Shown: positions 34,427 to 42,778 of the stretch, piece after piece
Position numbering within the stretch: position 1 is the stretch's first letter
How the letters are laid out: every line of letters begins with the position of its first letter
Source: Mycobacterium sp. GA-0227b
GTDB taxonomy: Bacteria; Actinomycetota; Actinomycetes; Mycobacteriales; Mycobacteriaceae
Length of the DNA: 64,000 nt
Direction: 5' to 3'
Assembly (NCBI RefSeq): GCF_001499855.1
Contig: NZ_LQIK01000029.1
Coordinates: 310,001 to 374,000 of the forward strand
Notes under the pieces: generated by a model
Databases searched by the model: none
The model's input: only the letters and a program-made list of their open reading frames with translations
Told to the model about the DNA's origin: nothing
Position numbers and translations under genes: made by a program

Positions 34427-35212
34427 CTAGGAACCGTAGGCGTCGATTCCCAGCTTGACCGCCAGCGCCACGCCCGCCGCGCCGATCACCACGCGCAGTG
34501 GGCCGGCGGGTGCGTGCCGGACGACGATCGGGCCCAGCCGCGACCCGACCAGGCAGCCGAGGCCCAACACCAGCGCCGCCCACCAATGCACCGGCGCCAG
34601 CAACGCGAAGATCACGGCCGCAACGGTATTCGCCACGCCGAGGACCACGTTCTTACCCGCGTTGGCCTGGGGGAGCGACGCGGGAGCCGCGCGCAGCAGC
34701 AGCGCGAGCAGCAGCACACCGGCCGCCGCGCCGAAATAGCCGCCGTAGACACAGATCAAGAAGATCGCCGACACCTCGAACAGCACTCCGGTTCGGTGCC
34801 GCAGGTGACTGGCTACCTGTGCTTCGGTGGATATCCGGCGCGGCAGCAGGATTGCGAGCGAGGCGACGCCGAGCAGGATCGGCACGGCCTTCTCGAAACC
34901 CTCCGCGGGCGTGGAGAGCAACAGCGCGGCGCCCGCCGCGCCACCGAGCACGGCGACCGGCAGGGTGCGCCTGATCCAGCGACCCTGGCCCTCGAGTTCG
35001 GGCCGCGAGCCCAACACCGAACCGATGCCGTTGAACACCAGCGCCACAGTGTTGGTCACATTGGCCGTCACCGGCGCCAGGCCGAACAGCAGCAGGGCGG
35101 GATAAGTGGTCACCGAGGCGAGGCCGGCGATGCTGCCGGTGAGCCCGCCGAGAATGCCGGCGGCGAACAGCAGCGCCCAGTTCACCCGTGGCCCGAACAA
35201 CGCTCCAGCCAT
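34427..35212 (-). CDS. TauE/SafE-family sulfite/anion exporter
   Basis: About 261 aa with roughly eight hydrophobic helices in two similar halves. The typical first-half loop is GGLTGSIAGLASVTTYPALLL and a related second-half loop is GGYFGAAAGVL. The family exports sulfite, sulfoacetate or similar anions. Its nearness to the sulfite-oxidase-like gene (30826) is suggestive but not proof of a link. An in-frame GTG at 35245 would add 11 residues. The ATG at 35212 fits the fold better; no clear ribosome site helps to decide. Confidence 0.85.
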   Translation of the reverse strand: MAGALFGPRVNWALLFAAGILGGLTGSIAGLASVTTYPALLLFGLAPVTANVTNTVALVFNGIGSVLGSRPELEGQGRWIRRTLPVAVLGGAAGAALLLSTPAEGFEKAVPILLGVASLAILLPRRISTEAQVASHLRHRTGVLFEVSAIFLICVYGGYFGAAAGVLLLALLLRAAPASLPQANAGKNVVLGVANTVAAVIFALLAPVHWWAALVLGLGCLVGSRLGPIVVRHAPAGPLRVVIGAAGVALAVKLGIDAYGS

Positions 35213-35297
35213 GCGGATGACACATGACTGGCCGACATCAGCCACACGTTACGGCCAAGGGGCGCGTCACGAGCCATGGAGGCGAACGGAATTGTCT

Positions 35298-35326
35298 TTG
35301 CAGCCGTGTGCGCGTGCGTCTACGAT
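35298..35326 (+). promoter_or_regulatory. Candidate promoter of the leader-peptide gene
   Basis: TTGCAG (35298-35303) and TACGAT (35321-35326) are separated by 17 bp. The GTG of the leader peptide begins 7 nt after the -10 box, which predicts a leaderless transcript. Confidence 0.55.
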
Positions 35327-35333
35327 CGGACGC

Positions 35334-35375
35334 GTGCCGAGGCGACTCGTAGTAGCAACCCGCAGCGGGGTCTGA
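35334..35375 (+). CDS. Leader peptide of a branched-chain amino-acid attenuator
   Basis: A 13-codon frame, GTG to TGA, encodes MPRRLVVATRSGV. Leu-Val-Val in the middle and Val at the end are the kind of control codons found in actinobacterial ilv and leu leader peptides. Its last codons lie in the left arm of the large hairpin that follows. A ribosome stalled at the Leu/Val codons would therefore change the RNA fold. The downstream gene encodes a LeuA-type regulatory domain, which fits leucine or valine control. Confidence 0.6.
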   Translation: MPRRLVVATRSGV

Positions 35376-35409
35376 TTCTGACCGACCCCTCGCTGTGGGT
35401 CGTCGCTAC
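35347..35409 (+). promoter_or_regulatory. Attenuator stem-loop
   Basis: CGTAG (from 35348) can pair with CTACG (35405-35409), ACCCGCAGCG (35358-35367) with CGCTGTGGGT (35391-35400, one G-T pair), and GGGGTC (35367-35372) with GACCCC (35384-35389). The left arm contains the leader-peptide codons. There is no U-run, as is common for mycobacterial terminators. Confidence 0.6.
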
Positions 35410-35455
35410 GTAGCTTTCCCTGTCGGTCGCTTCCTTTCGAAGAAGAGATCGGCAC

Positions 35456-35959
35456 ATGACCACCTCGTTCGCAACCGAATCCGCTACCAGCGCAGCGTCG
35501 CCCACGTTCGCGGCTCACATCGACGCCCCGATGCCGCGCGGCCTGCGGGAGGAGGCCTACGCGATGTCCTTCGAATCGTTTGTCGCCGAGTATGCGCCCA
35601 GTTCAGGTCCATTGCGGCTGGGCGACTGGAGCTGCATCGACGGTGACCGCCCCGCTACCCGGCTGGGGCCTCAGGCGCGCCAGTATCAGGCGACACTGGC
35701 GATCGGCGACCGGATCTGCACGACGTCGGCGGCCGCGCCGGGCCCAGTCGCCGCGCTGACATCGATGCTCTACGACCGGGGAATCGCACTGGAGATGACC
35801 GCTTTTCACCAGATGCACGCGGGCGAACGCACGGCCACCTTCATCCGCGGCTCCGACGGTATGCGGTCCGAATGGGCGATGGGGCTGTCCGACGATCCGA
35901 CACAGTCGGCACTGAGCGCCGTCATCGCCTGCGCGAACCGCCTGCTGACTGCGGCCTGA
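35456..35959 (+). CDS. Stand-alone LeuA-type regulatory-domain protein
   Basis: 167 aa. The C-terminal roughly 90 residues resemble the allosteric leucine-binding domain of 2-isopropylmalate synthase: a GPVAAL helix start, a central FHQMHAGE strand, and a final EWAMGLSDDPTQSALSAV with ACNR-like end. No catalytic TIM-barrel is present or nearby. It might bind leucine or a related metabolite, or modulate LeuA by mixed assembly. The leader peptide and attenuator upstream support a link to branched-chain amino-acid supply. The N-terminal 75 residues are unassigned. The ATG at 35456 follows AAGAAGAGATCGGCAC, a weak ribosome site. Confidence 0.65.
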   Translation: MTTSFATESATSAASPTFAAHIDAPMPRGLREEAYAMSFESFVAEYAPSSGPLRLGDWSCIDGDRPATRLGPQARQYQATLAIGDRICTTSAAAPGPVAALTSMLYDRGIALEMTAFHQMHAGERTATFIRGSDGMRSEWAMGLSDDPTQSALSAVIACANRLLTAA

Positions 35960-35969
35960 TCGCCGAAGG

Positions 35970-37454
35970 TCAGCGCAGCGGGCGCAGCACGATGTGCATG
36001 CCGTCCTTGGGTACCGGCATGCCGCCGTAGTCCCACTCCGTCGTGTAATCCGGGCGCGGCAGTTCGAGCCGGTACTTGCGCAGCAACCGGTGCAGGATGG
36101 TCTTCACCTCGAACTGACCGAACGTCATGCCGATGCACTTGTGTGCACCGCCGCCGAACGGGCTGAACGCATAGCGGTGCTGCTTGTGTTCGTTGCGGGG
36201 CTCGGTGAAACGTTCCGGGTCGAACTTCATCGGCTCGGGGTAGAACTCCTCGAGCCGATGGTTCATGCCCGGGTAGGCGATGACGTTCGTGCCCTTCGGC
36301 AGGTAGTAGCCCAGCAGTTCGGTGTCGCGCACGGTTTGGCGCATGGCCCACTGCACCGGCGTCACCAGCCGAATCGACTCGTTCATCACCAGATCGAGCG
36401 ACTCCAGCTTCTCCAGCGCCTCGATGTCGACGGGGCCGTCGCCGAGGCGGTCGGATTCGTCGCGGCAGCGGTCCTGCCACTCCGGGTGCTTGGCCAGGTG
36501 GTAGATCATCGTGGTGGCCGTCGACGTCGACGTGTCGTGCGCGGCCATCATCAGGAAAATCATGTGGTTGACGATGTCCTCGTCGGTGAAGCTGTTGCCG
36601 TGCTCGTCCTCGGTGTGGCACAGCACCGTCAGCAGGTCGGAGCCCTCCTTGCCGCGACGTTCCTTGACCCGCTCCTCGAAGTAATCCTCCAGCAGCTTGC
36701 GGGCCTGCATGCCGCGCCACCAGGTGAACGGCCGCACCGGCTTGCGGATGATCGCATTGCCCGCGCGCGTCGTGGTGGTGAACGCCTGGTTCACCTTGGT
36801 CACCAATTCCTTGTCGGAGCCGGGCTCGTGCCCCATGAACACCATCGACGCGATGTCGAGCGTCAGTTCCTTCATGGCCGGATACATGAGGAAGCGCGGG
36901 TCGTTTGCCACCCATTGCTTGGCGATGACCTGAGACACCACCTTGTCGACCTTCTCCTGATAGCCGACCAGGCGACTGCGGACGAACGCCTCCTGCATGA
37001 TCCGCCGGTGGAACATGTGCTCCTCGAAGTCGAGCAGCATCAGTCCGCGATGGAAGAACGGCCCGATCACCGGTACCCAGCCCTGTTGGGAGAAGTCCTT
37101 GTTGCGGTTGGAGTAGACGGCCTGCGCGGCGTCGGGGCCCAGCGCGGCGACGGCCGGCAAGGCCGGGGAATCTCCGTAGTACAGCGGCCCGTATTTGCGG
37201 TAGACGTGCAGCAGATAGTCCGGCCCGCCGCGGAACATCTCGATCATGTGGCCGATGATCGGCAGGCCTGCGTCGCCGATGACCGGCTTCAGGTCGCTAC
37301 CCGCCGGTGGCAACGCCATCGGCTTCTGCGGAAAGTCGGTGTTGAGCAGCCTGCGCTCGACCAGGCCCATGCCCGGGAAGTTGTTGAACGACGGGGTCAG
37401 CCTGCGTTTGGCTTGGTCGAGCAGGTAATCCTTGGTGTTGATGGTCGTCGTCAT
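35970..37454 (-). CDS. Cytochrome P450, CYP136-like
   Basis: 494 aa, longer than the island P450s. The heme loop is FSPFGGGAHKCIGMTFG, the I-helix is MMAAHDTSTSTAT, and the K-helix is MNESIRL. The spacing and its place next to a TetR and an SDR match the cyp136-Rv3058c-Rv3057c group of M. tuberculosis. Of two in-frame ATGs, 37454 has AGGAG 7 nt upstream, while 37460 has only 1 nt and is rejected. It is divergent from the TetR gene with a palindrome between. Confidence 0.88.
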   Translation of the reverse strand: MTTTINTKDYLLDQAKRRLTPSFNNFPGMGLVERRLLNTDFPQKPMALPPAGSDLKPVIGDAGLPIIGHMIEMFRGGPDYLLHVYRKYGPLYYGDSPALPAVAALGPDAAQAVYSNRNKDFSQQGWVPVIGPFFHRGLMLLDFEEHMFHRRIMQEAFVRSRLVGYQEKVDKVVSQVIAKQWVANDPRFLMYPAMKELTLDIASMVFMGHEPGSDKELVTKVNQAFTTTTRAGNAIIRKPVRPFTWWRGMQARKLLEDYFEERVKERRGKEGSDLLTVLCHTEDEHGNSFTDEDIVNHMIFLMMAAHDTSTSTATTMIYHLAKHPEWQDRCRDESDRLGDGPVDIEALEKLESLDLVMNESIRLVTPVQWAMRQTVRDTELLGYYLPKGTNVIAYPGMNHRLEEFYPEPMKFDPERFTEPRNEHKQHRYAFSPFGGGAHKCIGMTFGQFEVKTILHRLLRKYRLELPRPDYTTEWDYGGMPVPKDGMHIVLRPLR

Positions 37455-37517
37455 TGGCATGCTCCTGCGCAGAAAGACTGTGGCCGTTGTCACTCTCATC
37501 CTCATCCTGAATGGCAC

Positions 37518-37535
37518 ACTTGACGCATGTCAAGT
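37518..37535. promoter_or_regulatory. Palindrome between the CYP136-like and TetR genes
   Basis: ACTTGAC-GCAT-GTCAAGT: 7-bp perfect arms midway in the divergent promoter region. It is probably the operator of the TetR encoded at 37573. It differs from the island operator. Confidence 0.65.
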
Positions 37536-37572
37536 TTTGTCCTGGCGCGCCGCGGTGCGAAGGTCTAGGGCG

Positions 37573-38214
37573 ATGACTGCTCAACCAGCGCCGCAGGCGC
37601 GTCGCAGCCGCGGCGACCGGCAGCGCGACGCGATCATCAACGCCGTCCGGGAACTGGTTCAGGAGCGTCCGTTCGCCGACCTGTCGGTCAGCACGATCAG
37701 CGAGCGTGCCGGGGTCGCCCGGTCCGGCTTCTACTTCTATTTCGACTCCAAGTACGCGGTGCTCGCGGTGATCCTGGCCGACGCGGGGGAGATGCTCGAC
37801 AGCCTCACCCACCACTTCGCTCCGCGTGAGCCGGGAGAGACGCCGGAGGCGTTCGCCAAGCGCATGGTCGGCAGCGCCGCGGCCGTATACGCCAATGACG
37901 ACCCCGTGTTGACGGCGTGTGCAGTCGCTCGCAACACCGACGCCAAGATCCGCGAGATGATGGACGACTTCTACGACGGCATCATCGAGAAACTCATCAC
38001 GCTGCTCGAACAAGATGTCGACGCGCGCCCGATCTCCGATGACCTGCCCGCACTCGTTCGCACCCTGGCCGCGACGACGACGATGACGCTGACCCAGGAC
38101 AGCACCTTCGTGGGCCGCGGTATCGATCCGAATCGAGCGATCGACGCGCTGGAGCGACTCTGGGTTGCGGCGTTCTGGGGGAGTCCGGAACCGTCCGGCC
38201 GGCCGCAGGGCTGA
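37573..38214 (+). CDS. TetR-family regulator (Rv3058c-like)
   Basis: 213 aa. The N-terminal HTH includes LSVSTISERAGVARSGFYFYFDSK (about 40-63), and the C-terminal helical domain carries the ligand pocket. It is divergent from the CYP136-like P450 and 19 nt upstream of an SDR gene. It probably controls both through the palindrome at 37518-37535. The start at 37573 gives the usual TetR length. Confidence 0.87.
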   Translation: MTAQPAPQARRSRGDRQRDAIINAVRELVQERPFADLSVSTISERAGVARSGFYFYFDSKYAVLAVILADAGEMLDSLTHHFAPREPGETPEAFAKRMVGSAAAVYANDDPVLTACAVARNTDAKIREMMDDFYDGIIEKLITLLEQDVDARPISDDLPALVRTLAATTTMTLTQDSTFVGRGIDPNRAIDALERLWVAAFWGSPEPSGRPQG

Positions 38215-38233
38215 ACACAGTATCCTCACCGCC

Positions 38234-39091
38234 ATGGCGCACCCCGGCTTTGCGAACAAGCGTTGTTTTCTCACCGGGGCCGCCAGCGGCATCGGCCGCG
38301 CGACCGCGTTGAAGTTGGCCGCCGAGGGCGCCGAACTCTATCTCACCGACCGCGACGCCGAGGGCCTGGAGAAGACCGTCGCCGACGCGCGCTCGCTCGG
38401 CGCCGAGGTGCCCGAGTACAGAGCTCTTGATATCTCCGACTACGACGCGGTGGCCGCGTTCGCCGCCGACATCCACTCCCGCCACCCGGCGATGGACATC
38501 GTGATGAACATCGCCGGGGTATCGGCGTGGGGCACCGTGTCCACGCTGACGCACCAGCACTGGAAGTCGATGGTCGACATCAACTTGATGGGTCCGATCC
38601 ACGTCATCGAGGCGTTCGTGCCGCCGATGGTCGCGGCGGGCACCGGAGGTCAACTCGTCAACGTGTCCTCGGCGGCCGGACTGGTGGCGTTGCCATGGCA
38701 CGCCGCGTACAGCGCGAGCAAGTACGGATTGCGCGGGATGTCGGAGGTGTTGCGCTTTGATCTGGCCCGACACCGGATCGGGGTTTCCGTGGTGGTGCCC
38801 GGCGCGGTGAAAACGCCGCTGGTGCAGACGGTTCAGATCGCCGGGGTGGACCGCGAGGACCCCCGGGTGAAGAGGTGGACGGACCGGTTCGGCGGCCACG
38901 CGGTGTCACCGGAACACGCCGCCGAGTGCATCCTCAAAGGCGTTCGCCGTAACCGGTTCCTGATCTACACCTCGCCCGACATCCGGGCGCTGTATCTGTT
39001 CAAGCGCACGATGTGGTGGCCGTACAGCGTCGCGATGCGCCAGGCGAACGTGTTGTTCACCAAGGCACTGCGACCGGCGGCGCGCCGCTAA
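38234..39091 (+). CDS. Short-chain dehydrogenase/reductase (Rv3057c-like)
   Basis: 285 aa, classical SDR with GAASGIG near residue 15, active-site Ser in NVSSAAG, and YSASKYG. The C-terminal hydrophobic stretch around RALYLFKRTMWWPYS suggests membrane association, as in lipid- or retinol-type SDRs. It follows the TetR gene closely and probably works with the CYP136-like P450. Its last 4 nt overlap the tail of the convergent ATPase gene. Confidence 0.88.
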   Translation: MAHPGFANKRCFLTGAASGIGRATALKLAAEGAELYLTDRDAEGLEKTVADARSLGAEVPEYRALDISDYDAVAAFAADIHSRHPAMDIVMNIAGVSAWGTVSTLTHQHWKSMVDINLMGPIHVIEAFVPPMVAAGTGGQLVNVSSAAGLVALPWHAAYSASKYGLRGMSEVLRFDLARHRIGVSVVVPGAVKTPLVQTVQIAGVDREDPRVKRWTDRFGGHAVSPEHAAECILKGVRRNRFLIYTSPDIRALYLFKRTMWWPYSVAMRQANVLFTKALRPAARR

Positions 39092-40266
39092 CGCCGACCC
39101 CAGTCCCACGGCGGAGCAGACAGCATGCCCAACCCGTCGACACGCGTCTCCCCGAGATCCTTGTACAGCGAGATCTCCACAGCATCGCCGCCGTCACCGA
39201 CCGGAACGGTGTCGAGGTACTCGAGCAGGGCCTTGCTGTGGGTGACGACGACGACCTGGGTGCCTCCTGTCGCTGCACGGATCAACGACGCCAACGGACG
39301 GACCAGGTCCGGATGCAGCGAGGTCTCCGGCTCGTTGAGCACCATCAGCGACGGGGGCTGCGGGCTGAGCAGCGCGGCGGCCCACAGCAGGAATCGCAGT
39401 GTGCCGTCGGACAATTCGGCCGCCCGCAACGGTCTCAGCATGCCGCGCTGCTGCAACTGCAGATCGAACAACCCGTCGTGCACGGCCACCGACACCGAGG
39501 CGCCGTCGAAGGCGTCGGCGATGGCCCGCTGTAGGTCGTCGAAGCCGGCTTCGAGGATGGTCTGGATCGCGGCCGCCAGGTCGCTGCCGTCGTCGGACAG
39601 GACCGGGGTCCTGGTTCCGACCGTGCGCTGTCGCGACGGCGCCGCGGCGTCGACCCGGAATCCGTCGTAGAAACGCCAGTTGCGCAACCGGTCCCGCACC
39701 GCGGCGAGTTCGGGATGTGCGCCGGGATGGGCGAACTCGGCGAGCACGCTGCGGTAGGGCGGTAGCGACTGGGACAGTTTGTCGAACCCTCGCCCGGACT
39801 CCGCGCTCGCCTCCACGTATTCGCGGGTTCGGCGCACCAGCGTCGAACTGCTACGCATGACCGGACCCGCGAACACGACCTCTCGCTTGATCTCCGGATC
39901 GCGCCCGAACAGCGATCCGTGGCCCGCCATCTGCGGCAGGCCCAGGTCGACGAGGTAGCCGAAATCGTCTGATGCAAAACCCATTTCGAGTGACACCGGA
40001 CCGGTCCTCGTCGTGCCCTCGACGCGTCCGGTGCGACGGGCGCCGCTGGGCTGTTCGGGACCCGCCCACAGCACCGACTCCAGGCCACCCTCGCGCGCCA
40101 GTGACCCGATCACCTCGCCGCGGCCGCAGTCGGCCAGCAGGCGCAAGGCGCGATACAGCGACGACTTACCCGTCCCGTTGGCGCCGGTGACAACGGTCAG
40201 TCCCGCCAGCGGTAGGACGATGTCGCGCAGTGACCGGTATCCGCGGATCGCGACCGTGTGCAGCAT
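39088..40266 (-). CDS. AAA-family ATPase, RecF/OLD-like (COG4637 type)
   Basis: 392 aa. Walker A is GANGTGKS (28-35), an ABC-signature-like LSDGTLRF follows, and Walker B reads MVLNEPE with Asn311 before the catalytic Glu312. A switch His sits in VVTHS. The short helical insert between them and the ATP-binding-cassette order match predicted SMC/RecF-like ATPases without a TOPRIM nuclease domain. The function is unknown; DNA repair or defence is possible. Its stop is 5 nt beyond the start side of dinB2's end, so the two could be co-transcribed with dinB2 downstream of the same promoter. Confidence 0.78.
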   Translation of the reverse strand: MLHTVAIRGYRSLRDIVLPLAGLTVVTGANGTGKSSLYRALRLLADCGRGEVIGSLAREGGLESVLWAGPEQPSGARRTGRVEGTTRTGPVSLEMGFASDDFGYLVDLGLPQMAGHGSLFGRDPEIKREVVFAGPVMRSSSTLVRRTREYVEASAESGRGFDKLSQSLPPYRSVLAEFAHPGAHPELAAVRDRLRNWRFYDGFRVDAAAPSRQRTVGTRTPVLSDDGSDLAAAIQTILEAGFDDLQRAIADAFDGASVSVAVHDGLFDLQLQQRGMLRPLRAAELSDGTLRFLLWAAALLSPQPPSLMVLNEPETSLHPDLVRPLASLIRAATGGTQVVVVTHSKALLEYLDTVPVGDGGDAVEISLYKDLGETRVDGLGMLSAPPWDWGRR

Positions 40267-40270
40267 TGGT

Positions 40271-41347
40271 TCAGTACCCGCCTTCGGGCGGCGTCAGTTC
40301 CAGCCGCACGCCCAGCAATCGGACGGGTCGGTCGAGCTCGAACTGGCCGAGGAGATCGAGTGCGGTTCGGGTGACAATTTCGGCGTCGACCGTCGGTGCG
40401 GGTAGCTTGCGGATCTTTGTCCTGGTGTAGAAGGTCTTCGTCCGCACCGTCACGGCCACCCGGCTGACGACCCGGTTCTGCCCGACGACCTCGCTCAGGG
40501 TCTGTTGCGCGAGATCGACGACGGCGCTGTCCATTTCGGAGCGCTCGGTGAGGTCGGTGGGGAAGGTGACGACATGGCTGCGCGAGCGCGGCACCCACGG
40601 TGTGGCGCTGACGTCGGTGTCGCCGCCGCCCTTGGCGAGCAACAGGATCCACAGCCCTGTCGTGGGGCCGAAGGTCGCGGTGAGCAGCGACGCGTCGGTG
40701 GCAGCGAGATCGGCGACGGTGGTGATGCCCATGGCCGCAAGCTTTTTCGCCGTCTTCGGTCCGATACCCCAGACGGCGTCCACCGCACGGTCGCCCATCA
40801 CCGCCATCCAGTTCTCGTCGGTGAGTTGATAGACGCCCGGCGCGTCGTCGGCCCCGGGCACGCGCGTCGGCTTGCCGAATCCGGTGGCCACCTTGGCGCG
40901 CTGTTTGTTGTCGCTGATGCCCACCGAACACGACAGGCCCGTCTCGGCTGCGATCACCTCGCGGATCCGCTCGGCGAACCCGAACGGGGTCTGCGAGTCG
41001 TCGAGGTCGGCGCCGATGTACGCCTCGTCCCAGCCCCACACCTCCACGGGGTGCCCGAAGTTGCGCAGCAAGTCCATCACCTCTTCGGAAGCCGCATCGT
41101 AGGCGTCCGTGTCCAACGGCAGGAACGTCGCATCCGGGCACTTGCGAGCCGCGGTGCGCAACGGCATGCCCGCGTGCACCCCGTACGCGCGGGCCGGGTA
41201 CGACGCGCAAGTCACGACCTTGCGGGGCTCGTCCGGATCGCCGTTGCCGCCGACGATGATCGGCAGCCCGGCGAGCGCCGGGTTGCGGCGGATCTCGACC
41301 GCGGCCTGGAACTGGTCGAGGTCGACGTGCAGTATCCAGCGTCTCAT
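40271..41347 (-). CDS. dinB2: Y-family DNA polymerase IV (DinB2 type)
   Basis: 358 aa. Catalytic acids are in HVDLD (Asp9, Asp11) and WGWDEAYIG. The little-finger domain with RSRSHVVTFP follows, and the protein ends LLGVRLELTPPEGGY without a beta-clamp-binding motif, as in mycobacterial DinB2. The steric-gate position, Leu14 in the M. smegmatis enzyme as I recall, is Gln14 here (DQFQAAVE). The ATG at 41347 starts the conserved MRRWILHVDL. It corresponds to Rv3056. Confidence 0.9.
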   Translation of the reverse strand: MRRWILHVDLDQFQAAVEIRRNPALAGLPIIVGGNGDPDEPRKVVTCASYPARAYGVHAGMPLRTAARKCPDATFLPLDTDAYDAASEEVMDLLRNFGHPVEVWGWDEAYIGADLDDSQTPFGFAERIREVIAAETGLSCSVGISDNKQRAKVATGFGKPTRVPGADDAPGVYQLTDENWMAVMGDRAVDAVWGIGPKTAKKLAAMGITTVADLAATDASLLTATFGPTTGLWILLLAKGGGDTDVSATPWVPRSRSHVVTFPTDLTERSEMDSAVVDLAQQTLSEVVGQNRVVSRVAVTVRTKTFYTRTKIRKLPAPTVDAEIVTRTALDLLGQFELDRPVRLLGVRLELTPPEGGY

Positions 41348-41405
41348 CGGAGCCGTCTGTCCCCCTGCCATTCGGGCGGGTGGTGCCCCCACTTCGCGCA
41401 AGCGC

Positions 41406-42014
41406 TCATCGCCCGCACAGCTTGCACGCCAACGTTTCCCAGGCATCGGCGAGTGACTCGAGCGTCGCGCCGCGCTCGTTGAGTTCGTGGCGCACGTAGT
41501 CCGCGTCGAGCAGGGCGAGCAGCGCGGCGGCCTGCGCGTCGAGGTCGCCGGTGGTGTCGGCGGCCTGCAGCAGCACGCGGACATGCTGATGGTGCAGCGT
41601 GGCGGGCGGGCTGAACCGCATCTGGGGGTCTCGGTTGGCATCGGAGAGCAGCGCGTGGTGGCTGTTCACGAACTCCAATCGGCCGCGGCCGTAGGCCAAC
41701 AGCCGCTCGAGCGGCGGAGCGCCCGGCCCCAGTGGTGGGGGCCCGAACAGGAACGCCTGTTGCTGGGCCTTCTCGTCCTCGTCGAGCAGCACGAGCATCA
41801 AGCCCGCGCGGCTGCCGAACCGGCGGAACAATGTGCCCTTGCCGACGCCGGCGGCCGTCGCGATGTCATCGGTGGTGACCGCTTCGGCGCCGCGTTCGGC
41901 GATCAGCTTTCGCGCGGCGTCGAGAATCAGCGTGCGGTTGCGAGCGGCGTCACCGCGCTCGGGAGGGGTTGGGGTGGAAACCGGCAGCGCGTTGAGGGGA
42001 CGAGGCGCGGCCAT
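41406..42014 (-). CDS. TetR-family regulator (Rv3055-like)
   Basis: 202 aa. The HTH is at about 30-75, with AVTTDDIATAAGVGKGTLFRRFGSR. The first 24 residues are a Pro-rich extension. It is divergent from the FMN reductase gene, and a perfect 14-bp palindrome lies in the shared promoter region. This makes it the likely repressor of that reductase and of itself. Confidence 0.87.
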   Translation of the reverse strand: MAAPRPLNALPVSTPTPPERGDAARNRTLILDAARKLIAERGAEAVTTDDIATAAGVGKGTLFRRFGSRAGLMLVLLDEDEKAQQQAFLFGPPPLGPGAPPLERLLAYGRGRLEFVNSHHALLSDANRDPQMRFSPPATLHHQHVRVLLQAADTTGDLDAQAAALLALLDADYVRHELNERGATLESLADAWETLACKLCGR

Positions 42015-42043
42015 GTCAGCAGTTTAGTTCAGCCGGAATGATT

Positions 42044-42057
42044 CGGACTGCAGTCCG
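42044..42057. promoter_or_regulatory. Palindromic operator candidate for the adjacent TetR
   Basis: CGGACTGCAGTCCG, a perfect 14-bp palindrome, lies 29 nt upstream of the tetR start and 47 nt upstream of the FMN reductase start. Confidence 0.65.
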
Positions 42058-42104
42058 GTTGTGCTGTGCGAGGATTTTCACCGTCGACCGAGGAGAACAC
42101 AAAG

Positions 42105-42668
42105 ATGTCGGACACGTCGAACGCCAAGGTGCTGGTGCTGTTGGGCAGCCTGCGGGCAGGATCGGTCAACCGGCAGCTGGTCGAGACTGCGGTCGAGACA
42201 GCTCCGGAGGGCATCCGTCTGCAGTTGTTCGACCGGCTTGCTGAACTGCCCTTCTACAACGAAGACATCGACGACGGCCAGGCGCAGGGCGGAGTGCCCG
42301 AACCGGCGGTGGCGCTGCGGCGGGCCGCGGCGGATGCGGATGCCGCGCTGGTGGTCACCCCCGAGTACAACGGCAGCATCCCGGGTGTGCTCAAGAACGC
42401 GATCGACTGGTTGTCGCGGCCTTACGGCGATAGCGCGCTCAAGGACAAGCCGCTCGCGGTCGTCGGCGCGTCGCTTGGGCGCTATGGCGGCCAGTGGGCG
42501 CACGACGAGACGCGCAAGAGTTTCGCGATCGCTGGACCGCGCGTCGTGGAGGATTTGCGGCTGTCGATACCGACCGCCACGCTCGACGGCAGGCATCCGC
42601 GGGAGGACGCGGAAGTTGTCGCCGGGCTGCGTGACATCGTCGGCAAACTGGCCGCCGAGGTCGGCTAA
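42105..42668 (+). CDS. NADPH-dependent FMN reductase
   Basis: 187 aa, flavodoxin-like fold. GSLRAGSVNR near residue 14 binds FMN phosphate, and the family signature PEYNGSIPGVLKNAIDWLSR is complete. It reduces FMN, quinones or azo compounds with NADPH. The ATG has GAGGAG 9 nt upstream. It corresponds to Rv3054c. Its probable regulator is the divergent TetR. Confidence 0.92.
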   Translation: MSDTSNAKVLVLLGSLRAGSVNRQLVETAVETAPEGIRLQLFDRLAELPFYNEDIDDGQAQGGVPEPAVALRRAAADADAALVVTPEYNGSIPGVLKNAIDWLSRPYGDSALKDKPLAVVGASLGRYGGQWAHDETRKSFAIAGPRVVEDLRLSIPTATLDGRHPREDAEVVAGLRDIVGKLAAEVG

Positions 42669-42778
42669 GGGACCGGTTGCCGAATGCGAGCTGCGCTGGC
42701 GGGTGAGCCGATAAAATTCCGGCTCAAGGGCCGGCCCCCGGAGCGGCACGGCCTCGGAGCGAAGAGGCCGGTGAAGCC

